NCBI RefSeq assembly: GCF_013327855.1
Contig: NZ_JABUMX010000003.1
Coordinates: 434,001 to 498,000, forward strand
From: Phyllobacterium pellucidum
GTDB taxonomy: Bacteria > Pseudomonadota > Alphaproteobacteria > Rhizobiales > Rhizobiaceae
DNA: 64,000 nt
Reading direction: 5' to 3'
Each line of letters starts with the position of its first letter. Within the stretch, counting starts at the first letter, position 1. Below are positions 57,569-64,000 of the stretch, piece by piece. The notes beneath the pieces were generated by a model. The model searched no databases and was not told the origin of the DNA. It worked only from the letters and a program-made list of their open reading frames with translations. Position numbers and translations under genes: made by a program.

Positions 57569-58834
57569 TTATGTATTCATCGAGTCGAAGAACTCGCCAT
57601 TGGTCTTGGTCTGCTTGAGCTTGTCGATGAGGAATTCGATCGCGTCGGTCGTTCCCATCGGCGCCAAGATACGGCGCAGCACGAAGATCTTCTGGAGATC
57701 CTGGCGCGGAACGAGGAGGTCTTCCTTGCGCGTGCCGGACTTCAGAATGTCCATCGCCGGGAAAATACGCTTGTCGGCGACCTTACGGTCGAGCACGATT
57801 TCCGAGTTGCCGGTACCCTTGAACTCTTCAAAGATCACTTCGTCCATACGGCTGCCGGTATCGATCAGGGCAGTCGCGATGATCGTCAACGAACCGCCTT
57901 CTTCGATATTGCGGGCCGCGCCGAAGAAGCGCTTAGGTCGCTGCAAGGCGTTGGCGTCGACACCGCCGGTCAGAACCTTACCCGATGACGGCACAACCGT
58001 GTTGTAGGCGCGGCCGAGGCGGGTGATTGAATCGAGGAGGATGACGACGTCGCGTCCGTGCTCAACCAGACGCTTGGCCTTTTCGATCACCATCTCGGCG
58101 ACCTGAACGTGGCGCGAGGCCGGCTCGTCGAATGTCGATGATACAACTTCGCCCTTTACCGAACGCTGCATGTCCGTGACTTCTTCCGGACGCTCGTCGA
58201 TGAGAAGAACGATGAGATAGCATTCGGGATGATTGGCTGTGATGGAATGAGCAATGTTCTGGAGGAGGACAGTCTTACCCGTACGCGGCGGTGCAACGAT
58301 GAGACCGCGCTGGCCTTTGCCGAGCGGCGCGACGAGATCGATCACGCGCGCCGAAAGATCCTTGGTCGTCGGATTTTCCAACTCCATCTTGAAGCGCTCG
58401 TTCGGATAGAGCGGCGTCAGATTGTCGAAGTGGATCTTGTGGCGGATCTTCTCGGGGTCTTCGAAATTGATCGTATTGACCTTGAGCAGCGCAAAATAAC
58501 GCTCGCCTTCCTTCGGGCCGCGAATGGGACCCTCGACCGTATCGCCGGTCTTCAGCGAAAACCGCCGTATCTGCGACGGCGAGATATATATGTCGTCTGG
58601 ACCTGGGAGGTAGTTGGCATTGGCGGACCGCATAAAGCCAAATCCGTCCTGCAAGATTTCGACGACGCCTTCGCCGATGATCTCGACTTCTTGCGAAGCC
58701 AGCTTTTTCAGTATCGCAAACATCAATTCCTGTTTGCGCATGACGCTGGCATTTTCCACCTCAAGCGACTCCGCAAAGGCGAGAAGGTCAACCGCCGTCT
58801 TGTTCTTGAGTTCTTGTAGTTTCATTTCCTGCAT
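57569..58834 (-). CDS. rho: Transcription termination factor Rho
   Basis: Hexameric RNA helicase that ends many transcripts. The 421-aa product is full length. It has the N-terminal helix bundle [20 protein letters not shown], the RNA-binding primary site [20 protein letters not shown], the P-loop [29 protein letters not shown], and the Q/R-loop region. The ATG at 58834 gives the usual rhizobial length; an ATG at 58825 is in frame and possible. A 202-base leader separates it from hemJ upstream. Confidence 0.97.
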   Translation of the reverse strand: MQEMKLQELKNKTAVDLLAFAESLEVENASVMRKQELMFAILKKLASQEVEIIGEGVVEILQDGFGFMRSANANYLPGPDDIYISPSQIRRFSLKTGDTVEGPIRGPKEGERYFALLKVNTINFEDPEKIRHKIHFDNLTPLYPNERFKMELENPTTKDLSARVIDLVAPLGKGQRGLIVAPPRTGKTVLLQNIAHSITANHPECYLIVLLIDERPEEVTDMQRSVKGEVVSSTFDEPASRHVQVAEMVIEKAKRLVEHGRDVVILLDSITRLGRAYNTVVPSSGKVLTGGVDANALQRPKRFFGAARNIEEGGSLTIIATALIDTGSRMDEVIFEEFKGTGNSEIVLDRKVADKRIFPAMDILKSGTRKEDLLVPRQDLQKIFVLRRILAPMGTTDAIEFLIDKLKQTKTNGEFFDSMNT

Positions 58835-59036
58835 GTGTGGCGGAACTCTTAATTTTAATGTTGAGAAATGGGAAAGGGAAATGACGATGCCCAAACGCAG
58901 TGCCAGAAAAAAGATTTGGCTGAAGATGCTGTGGCGGTATTTCCGGAGAGGAGGCCCCTATCTAGCTAATCCAGCCAGCAAGGGCAAGTGATTTCATGAT
59001 TGGTTTTGATGCTAGATTAGCAGTTTCTGTGATCAA

Positions 59037-59576
59037 TCAAAATGGCTTTATGATGACCATGATGACGATAATGACCATGAGAAGTGTCGGAACTTCGTTC
59101 ATCAACCGCCAGAAGCGCTGCGATTTAACATTTCGGTCCTCGGCAAACAACCTTACCGACTTCGAAAAGTATCCATGGACGCCTGAAAGAATGAGAACGG
59201 CCAGAAACTTGACGTGGAACCAGCCATCCACATAGGCCGCACTCTTCCAGGCGAGCCATAGGCCCGCAACCCACGTTGCCCCCATTGCGGGGTTGATGAT
59301 TGCCTTAAGCAGCCGTCGTTCCATGACCTTGAAGGTCTCGGACTCGCTCGACCCCGGCTGAACCGCGCAATGATAGACAAACAGGCGTGGAAGATAGAGC
59401 ATCCCTGCCATCCATGAGATCACGGCGATGACGTGGACAGCCTTCACCCATAAATAGGCATCGTCAGGATAGAAAACAACCAGGACAACTAGGCACAGCG
59501 CAACAGCCGCGACGATCACACGCGGAAGAAGTGGAACATTACTGGAGTTGGTCTCAGCTGAACCCGAATTACTCAT
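59037..59576 (-). CDS. hemJ: Protoporphyrinogen oxidase HemJ
   Basis: Oxygen-independent-type haem synthesis enzyme that oxidises protoporphyrinogen IX at the membrane. The 179-aa product has four to five spans with the family motifs WVKAVHVIAVISWMAGMLYL (haem-ligand His), YHCAVQPGS, KAIINPAMGATW, WFHVKFLAVLILSGVHGY and NEVPTLLMVIIVI. It follows hemE by 24 bases, so haem genes are co-transcribed toward rho. Confidence 0.94.
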   Translation of the reverse strand: MSNSGSAETNSSNVPLLPRVIVAAVALCLVVLVVFYPDDAYLWVKAVHVIAVISWMAGMLYLPRLFVYHCAVQPGSSESETFKVMERRLLKAIINPAMGATWVAGLWLAWKSAAYVDGWFHVKFLAVLILSGVHGYFSKSVRLFAEDRNVKSQRFWRLMNEVPTLLMVIIVIMVIIKPF

Positions 59577-59600
59577 CGATCGAACCCCGTATTCGCCATA

Positions 59601-60632
59601 TCAGGGCCGCGGAGACGCGAGGCGCACGCGGTTGATCATCTGCTCCACATGCGCGACAGGGGCATCCGGCGTAATGCCGTGACCGAGATTGAAGATCAGC
59701 GGGCCATGTCCCAAAGCTTCGAGAATTGCATCGACACCATCGTCGAGCGGTTTGCCGCCGGCAACGACCCGTAAGGGATCGAGGTTACCCTGAACCGGAC
59801 CACTACCCTGCAAGGATGACGCCATGGAAAGCGGCACAGACCAATCAAGGCCCAGTGCTGTAACGCCGGTTCGCTCGCGATAATTGGCGTAAAGTGCGCC
59901 TGCGCCCTTTGGAAAGCCGATGATCGGCACAGTCGGATGAACAGCCCGAACCTTCTCCACGATCCCCGCTACCGGAGCGATGCAGAATTGCTCGAACGAC
60001 GCTTCGTCGAGAACACCTGCCCAGGAATCGAAGATTTGCACTGCATCGGCGCCGGCCCCAATTTGCCTGATGAGATATTCGGCTGAGACATCGGCAAGCT
60101 CGTCCAGCAATTTCTGAAATGCATCGGGATGGCGATAGGCGAAAAGACGGGCCGGCGCCTGGTCCGGCGTACCGTGTCCGGCGATCATATAGGTCGCAAC
60201 GGTCCAGGGCGCCCCGCAGAAGCCGAGCAGCGTCGTCTCGTTAGGCAGCTGCTGGCGCAGAAGCCGAACGGTCTCGTAGACCGGCTCCAGGCGATCGGCG
60301 GCCCCTCCCGATTCAAGCCAGAATATTCCATCGACATCGATCGGCGTCATCAACGGACCGCGACCTTCTTCAAAACGAAGATCACGACCCAGTGCATGCG
60401 GCACGACGAGAATATCGGAAAACAGAATTGCCGCATCAAAGCCAAACCGACGGATCGGCTGCATGGTCACTTCGACGGCAAGGTCGGGTGAATAGCAAAG
60501 GTCGAGAAAGCTTCCCGCGTTCTTTCTGACTTCCCGGTATTCAGGCAGATAGCGCCCGGCCTGGCGCATCATCCAGATCGGAGGAGGGAAGACAGTCTCG
60601 CCTCCAAGGACTTTCATCACTTTGCGAACCAT
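59601..60632 (-). CDS. hemE: Uroporphyrinogen decarboxylase
   Basis: Decarboxylates uroporphyrinogen III to coproporphyrinogen III in haem synthesis. The 343-aa product has [20 protein letters not shown] at the N-terminus, [13 protein letters not shown], and the C-terminal [11 protein letters not shown]. The ATG at 60632 follows GGAGAG at good spacing. It flanks the proposed origin on the left, as hemE does in Caulobacter and rhizobia. Confidence 0.97.
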   Translation of the reverse strand: MVRKVMKVLGGETVFPPPIWMMRQAGRYLPEYREVRKNAGSFLDLCYSPDLAVEVTMQPIRRFGFDAAILFSDILVVPHALGRDLRFEEGRGPLMTPIDVDGIFWLESGGAADRLEPVYETVRLLRQQLPNETTLLGFCGAPWTVATYMIAGHGTPDQAPARLFAYRHPDAFQKLLDELADVSAEYLIRQIGAGADAVQIFDSWAGVLDEASFEQFCIAPVAGIVEKVRAVHPTVPIIGFPKGAGALYANYRERTGVTALGLDWSVPLSMASSLQGSGPVQGNLDPLRVVAGGKPLDDGVDAILEALGHGPLIFNLGHGITPDAPVAHVEQMINRVRLASPRP

Positions 60633-61042
60633 CGTTCTCTCCACCCTGTTCTATAAAAAAGAAATTCAGATCTATTTTGGATTTTTTGATTCTTAGAGTC
60701 TGTTTGTACTGGGAATTACCCGAATGCCAGAACTTTCCCACAGCTAACAATTGAACGATTAGTCCGGGATAGCCAAACAGATTCTGGAACGTTTTGTAAG
60801 GACTGTCGATTTTATGAATATAATTCAATAGCTTATGTTGACGGTGGTTGTGGAAATTCCTGTGAAGAAATAGCGGACAATCATAAAGAGGTTTTGAATT
60901 TCCCCATAGTGCCGCAGCCCTGCGAAGAGACGCCCACAGGCGCGCCCGCTGTGGATGACTTGCCAAGAATTCACATGGCTGCCATCTGTTGTGGCAGGCG
61001 GGGCGTTTTATCCCCAGCCATCAACAGAGCGTGGAAATTCCT
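60633..61042. other. oriC: Likely chromosomal origin of replication (oriC)
   Basis: The 410-base gap between divergent hemE and ppsR is the known origin position in Caulobacter and a recognised origin site in rhizobia. The left part (about 60655-60850) is AT-rich, suitable for unwinding. DnaA-box-like 9-mers with one mismatch occur at 60950-60958 (minus strand TCATCCACA) and 61008-61016 (TTATCCCCA); a weaker one is at 60734-60742. A 16-base direct repeat occurs at 60850 and 61031. No perfect DnaA box was seen, so the call rests mainly on gene context. Confidence 0.8.
60850..60865 (+). repeat. 16-base direct repeat in oriC, copy 1
   Basis: GTGGAAATTCCTGTGA, identical to 61031-61046. It contains the small palindrome GGAAATTCC. 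GAAA follows one base later in both copies. Confidence 0.85.
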
Positions 61043-61046
61043 GTGA
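61031..61046 (+). repeat. 16-base direct repeat in oriC, copy 2, covering the ppsR start codon
   Basis: Same 16 bases as 60850-60865. The GTG at 61043-61045 used as the ppsR start lies inside this copy. Confidence 0.85.
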
Positions 61047-61864
61047 CGAAACCGGTAAACTACTTCCATCTCCACATGATTTCTGATGCGACCGGAGAGA
61101 CTCTCATCGCCGCTGGCCGAGCGGCCTCGGCGCAATATGCCCATGCGCGGGCGATCGAACACGTTTATCCGCTGATACGCACGGAAAAGCAGATCCGCCG
61201 CGTGCTCGACAGCATAGATGCCGAGCCCGGAATCGTTCTTTATACGATTATCGATCAACGCCTTGCGGCGATGATCCACGACGGCTGTGTGGCGCTGGGC
61301 GTGCCCTGCGTCTCGGTGCTGGAACCCGTTCTCGGAATATTTCAATCTTATCTGGGCACGCCGGCGGGGCGACGCGTCGGCGCACAACATGTCCTCAACG
61401 CCGAGTATTTCCGCCGCATCGATGCGTTGAACTTCACCATGGAGCACGATGACGGCCAATTGCCGCTCGACATGGAGGAAGCGGATGTCGTCCTCATCGG
61501 CATTTCCCGAACGTCTAAAACGCCTACAAGCATTTATCTCGCAAATCGCGGTATCAAGACGGTCAATGTGCCGATCGTCGTCGGCGTTCCCATACCCGAT
61601 GTTCTTGTTCGCTCGCAAAGGCCGCTGGTCGTTGGACTTGTCGCGTCTGCCGAACGGATATCGCAGGTGCGCCAGCACCGGGTGCTCGGCGCTTCGCAGA
61701 ATTTCGATGCCGAGCAGTACCTCGATCGAGCCAACATCATCGAGGAATTGACCTATGCGAGGCAGATATGCCATCGCCACAACTGGCCGATGATAGATGT
61801 ATCGCGCCGCTCCATCGAAGAAACGGCAGCCGCGGTTCTTGCCCTCCGGGCAGAGGGGCGATAA
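61043..61864 (+). CDS. ppsR: Pyruvate,phosphate dikinase regulatory protein (DUF299)
   Basis: Bifunctional kinase/phosphorylase that turns pyruvate phosphate dikinase or PEP synthase off and on by phosphorylation of its catalytic-site threonine. This is the RP001-type gene next to the Caulobacter origin. The 273-aa product starts [20 protein letters not shown] and has the P-loop [18 protein letters not shown] followed by VNVPIVVG, and SQVRQHR near the C-terminus. GTG at 61043 matches the family start; the longer in-frame reading from 60989 has no similarity. Confidence 0.95.
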   Translation: MTKPVNYFHLHMISDATGETLIAAGRAASAQYAHARAIEHVYPLIRTEKQIRRVLDSIDAEPGIVLYTIIDQRLAAMIHDGCVALGVPCVSVLEPVLGIFQSYLGTPAGRRVGAQHVLNAEYFRRIDALNFTMEHDDGQLPLDMEEADVVLIGISRTSKTPTSIYLANRGIKTVNVPIVVGVPIPDVLVRSQRPLVVGLVASAERISQVRQHRVLGASQNFDAEQYLDRANIIEELTYARQICHRHNWPMIDVSRRSIEETAAAVLALRAEGR

Positions 61865-61898
61865 CGCAAGCAGCAACCAATCTTACGAGGACGACGCC

Positions 61899-62492
61899 AT
61901 GGATATCATCCTAGCCTCCAAGAGCCCGTTCCGCGCCACGCTCTTGAAAAACGCCGGCATCAGCTTCACAGCGCAAGCGGCGAATATAGACGAGCGCGCG
62001 GTGGAAGCGCCGCTTTACGACACCGGCGCAACACCCGAAGATGTCGCGCTTGTCCTCGCCGAAGCCAAGGCGCTCGAGGTGAGTGAACGCAATCCCGGGG
62101 CCTTGGTGATCGGGTCGGATCAAACCTTGTCCCTTGGCGATGAGGTGCTGCACAAACCTGACGACATGGATGCTGCCCGCCGGCAATTGCTCAAGCTTTC
62201 GGGCCAGACACATCATCTGAACAGCGCTGTGGTGCTTGCCAGGGACGGCGAGACCTTGTGGCGACACGTATCGGTGGCCCGCATGACGGTGCGCGATCTC
62301 GACCCGGGCTTTATCGGTCGTTACCTTTCTCGTGCCGGCGAGATTGCCCTGCAAAGTGTCGGTGCCTATCAGATCGAGGGCGAGGGCGTGCAATTGTTCG
62401 AAAAGATTGACGGCGACTATTTCACCATTGTCGGCCTGCCCTTGCTGCCATTGCTTGTTGAACTGCGCCGGGAAGGTGCCATCGATGGCTGA
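61899..62492 (+). CDS. maf: Maf-like nucleotide pyrophosphatase
   Basis: Maf/Ham1-superfamily house-cleaning enzyme that hydrolyses non-canonical or modified nucleoside triphosphates. The 197-aa product has [18 protein letters not shown] at the N-terminus, [15 protein letters not shown] with the catalytic Asp, and [19 protein letters not shown]. The ATG at 61899 follows ACGAGG. The stop overlaps aroE by eight bases. Confidence 0.94.
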   Translation: MDIILASKSPFRATLLKNAGISFTAQAANIDERAVEAPLYDTGATPEDVALVLAEAKALEVSERNPGALVIGSDQTLSLGDEVLHKPDDMDAARRQLLKLSGQTHHLNSAVVLARDGETLWRHVSVARMTVRDLDPGFIGRYLSRAGEIALQSVGAYQIEGEGVQLFEKIDGDYFTIVGLPLLPLLVELRREGAIDG

Positions 62493-63321
62493 CGCATTGC
62501 ATGCCTTTGTTGCTGGTTATCCCATTCGCCATTCGCGCTCGCCGCTCATTCATGGCCATTGGCTGAAGACCCATGGAATTGCCGGCTCCTACCGGGCGAT
62601 TGAAGTTGCGCCTGATAGTTTCGCGAACTTCGTCACCGGGATGCGGCAGGCCGGTTTGGTCGGCGGCAATATTACCCTTCCACACAAGGAAGCAGCCTTC
62701 GCTCTCGCCGATAGGCTCGATGCCGCTGCAGAGGAGATTGGGGCGGTCAACACGCTTTGGTTCCGCGACGGCGCGCTTTGGGGCGGGAATACGGATGCCT
62801 ATGGCTTTGCGGCAAATCTCGACGCTTATGGCCCGGGCTGGGACAAGGGCAGCAGCGCACTTGTTCTCGGCGCGGGCGGCGCCAGCCGCGCCATTGTCTA
62901 TGCGCTGAAGCAGCGCGGCTTCAGCGATATCCGCATCGTCAATCGTACCCTTGGCCGTGCGCAGGAACTTGCCGACCGATTTGGCAAAGGCGTTAGCGCT
63001 CATTCCTGGGCGGCCGTGCCCGAACTGACACGGGACGCCGATCTCATCGTGAATACGACTTCGCTCGGCATGGAAGGCAAGGATGAACTGGAGATTGATC
63101 TTGCAAGTGCCAGACCGGACGCCCTGGTCACCGATATTGTTTACGTTCCGCTCGAAACACCGCTGCTGCATGCCGCACGCGCTTGCGGATTGAAGACCGT
63201 CGATGGGCTCGGCATGCTGTTGCATCAAGCGGTACCCGGCTTCGAACACTGGTTCGGGAAAAGGCCGGAAGTAACCGTTGAATTGCGCGACCTTGTGCTC
63301 GCGGATATGGCAAAGCGATGA
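62485..63321 (+). CDS. aroE: Shikimate dehydrogenase
   Basis: NADPH-dependent reduction of 3-dehydroshikimate in aromatic amino-acid synthesis. The 278-aa product has the substrate motif [17 protein letters not shown], the catalytic Lys in [18 protein letters not shown] and NTDAYGF, and the nucleotide motif [14 protein letters not shown]. The ATG at 62485 lies inside maf and follows GGAAGG. The stop overlaps the coaE start. Confidence 0.95.
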   Translation: MADALHAFVAGYPIRHSRSPLIHGHWLKTHGIAGSYRAIEVAPDSFANFVTGMRQAGLVGGNITLPHKEAAFALADRLDAAAEEIGAVNTLWFRDGALWGGNTDAYGFAANLDAYGPGWDKGSSALVLGAGGASRAIVYALKQRGFSDIRIVNRTLGRAQELADRFGKGVSAHSWAAVPELTRDADLIVNTTSLGMEGKDELEIDLASARPDALVTDIVYVPLETPLLHAARACGLKTVDGLGMLLHQAVPGFEHWFGKRPEVTVELRDLVLADMAKR

Positions 63322-63905
63322 TCGTGCTTGGGCTCACCGGATCTATCGGCATGGGCAAATCCACCGCGGCGCAGATGTTCATGGATGCCGGAATTCCGGT
63401 ACATTCGGCCGATGACGCCGTGCACAGGCTTTACTCCGGCGTCGCCGTGCCCCTGATCGAAGACGCGTTCCCTGGAACGACGGCGGGCGGCACGGTTGAT
63501 CGCACGAAGCTCTCGTCGGCCGTTGTCGGCAATCGCGAAGCGTTGAAGCGGCTCGAGGCAATCATCCACCCGCTCGTTCGCGACGAAGAAATCAGGTTTC
63601 GCGATGAGGCGAGGGAGCGCGGGGAAAAGTTGATTGTCCTCGACATTCCGCTCCTGTTCGAAACTGGCGGCGAAAAGCGCGTGGACAAGGTTCTCGTCGT
63701 TTCTGCGCCGGAAGAGGTGCAACGCCAACGCGTCCTCGATCGGCCTGGCATGACGCCGGAAAAGCTCGAAGCAATCCTGGCCCGACAAATGCCCGACGCC
63801 GAAAAGAGAAGGCGGGCGGATTTCGTCGTCGACACGCGTTACGATTTTGCTATCACGCGCGCCGCAGTCAACAAGATCATCGCGGCGCTGATCGCTGAGG
63901 CGTGA
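63318..63905 (+). CDS. coaE: Dephospho-CoA kinase
   Basis: Last step of coenzyme A synthesis. The 195-aa product has the P-loop [18 protein letters not shown], the acceptor-binding [16 protein letters not shown] and [13 protein letters not shown], all in the family order. It overlaps aroE by four bases, giving a coupled maf-aroE-coaE run on the plus strand. Confidence 0.96.
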   Translation: MIVLGLTGSIGMGKSTAAQMFMDAGIPVHSADDAVHRLYSGVAVPLIEDAFPGTTAGGTVDRTKLSSAVVGNREALKRLEAIIHPLVRDEEIRFRDEARERGEKLIVLDIPLLFETGGEKRVDKVLVVSAPEEVQRQRVLDRPGMTPEKLEAILARQMPDAEKRRRADFVVDTRYDFAITRAAVNKIIAALIAEA

Positions 63906-63992
63906 GCCCTCGTTCGTTGAAAAGGGGATACTGACAATCCGGACTTGCCCCACGCGTTGGTTTCATGGAACGTGGGCAAAAAAGGTGAGTCG

Positions 63993-64000
63993 ATGCGCGA
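63993..64000 (+). CDS. dnaQ: Probable start of DNA polymerase III epsilon subunit
   Basis: Only ATG CGC GA is visible (Met-Arg-...) before the window ends, preceded by AAAGGTGAG at good spacing. The family begins MRE, and dnaQ follows coaE in related genomes. The call is an inference from context; the sequence alone could be another gene. Confidence 0.45.

Overview
The window looks like the origin-proximal part of the main chromosome of a Hyphomicrobiales (Rhizobiales) alphaproteobacterium, most like the Brucella/Ochrobactrum/Phyllobacterium group. The evidence is an Omp19-type lipoprotein, the gene order hemE - origin - ppsR - maf - aroE - coaE, the rho/mnmE/mnmG/rsmG/parA/parB block with perfect parS sites, the mdh-sucCD-sucA order, and alphaproteobacterial families such as DUF2794, DUF1223 and IalB. 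The DNA is GC-rich and almost all coding. I see no insertion sequence, prophage, CRISPR array or rRNA operon.

Layout. 1-4271 (minus): TCA genes mdh, sucC, sucD and the 5' part of sucA. 4573-6348 (minus): zapE and an Omp19-like lipoprotein. 6740-11179 (plus): dapF-mtaB-ftsY-yciB. 11230-14084 (minus): cytochrome c maturation genes ccmABCD and ccmG. 14375-18783 (plus): acnA, a DUF1223 protein and DUF2794, with a possible minus-strand structured RNA at 18040-18180. 18789-23735 (minus): a GNAT acetyltransferase, a Bax-inhibitor-1 protein and a YbbAP-type ABC exporter, divergent from the tesA-like esterase. 24647-35666: thpR, an LMW phosphatase, an IalB-like protein, rlmN, LysE, a PAP2 phosphatase, an ArnT-like glycosyltransferase, argG and an M3 peptidase. 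35674-37470: ohr/ohrR with its operator, then a HAD enzyme. 37520-42959: asd, an MFS symporter with an unusual periplasmic insertion, leuB and leuD. 43116-48247: a CitE-like lyase, small DUF genes, a YunG/zincin pair, a TetR regulator, a Trm112-like protein, a Lon N-domain protein, CnoX and PrdX. 48448: tRNA-Gly(GCC).

48665-64000 is the replication and segregation region: holA, parB, parA, rsmG, mnmG, mnmE, yyaL, rho, hemJ, hemE, the likely oriC (60633-61042), ppsR, maf, aroE, coaE and the first codons of probable dnaQ. Three parS sites lie at 52085-54162, about 6.5-9 kb from the proposed origin. ParA and ParB are encoded alongside, so this is a complete chromosomal segregation locus next to its origin.

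Most of the window is conserved housekeeping. The points most worth a second look are the candidate minus-strand RNA downstream of the DUF1223 gene, the 32-bp perfect palindrome that embeds parS in rsmG, the 16-bp repeat in oriC that overlaps the ppsR start codon, the rho terminator hidden inside the convergent yyaL coding sequence, the MFS protein with a periplasmic domain, a tiny possible gene upstream of asd, and the YunG/zincin pair. I did not find a clear new multi-gene defence or biosynthetic system.
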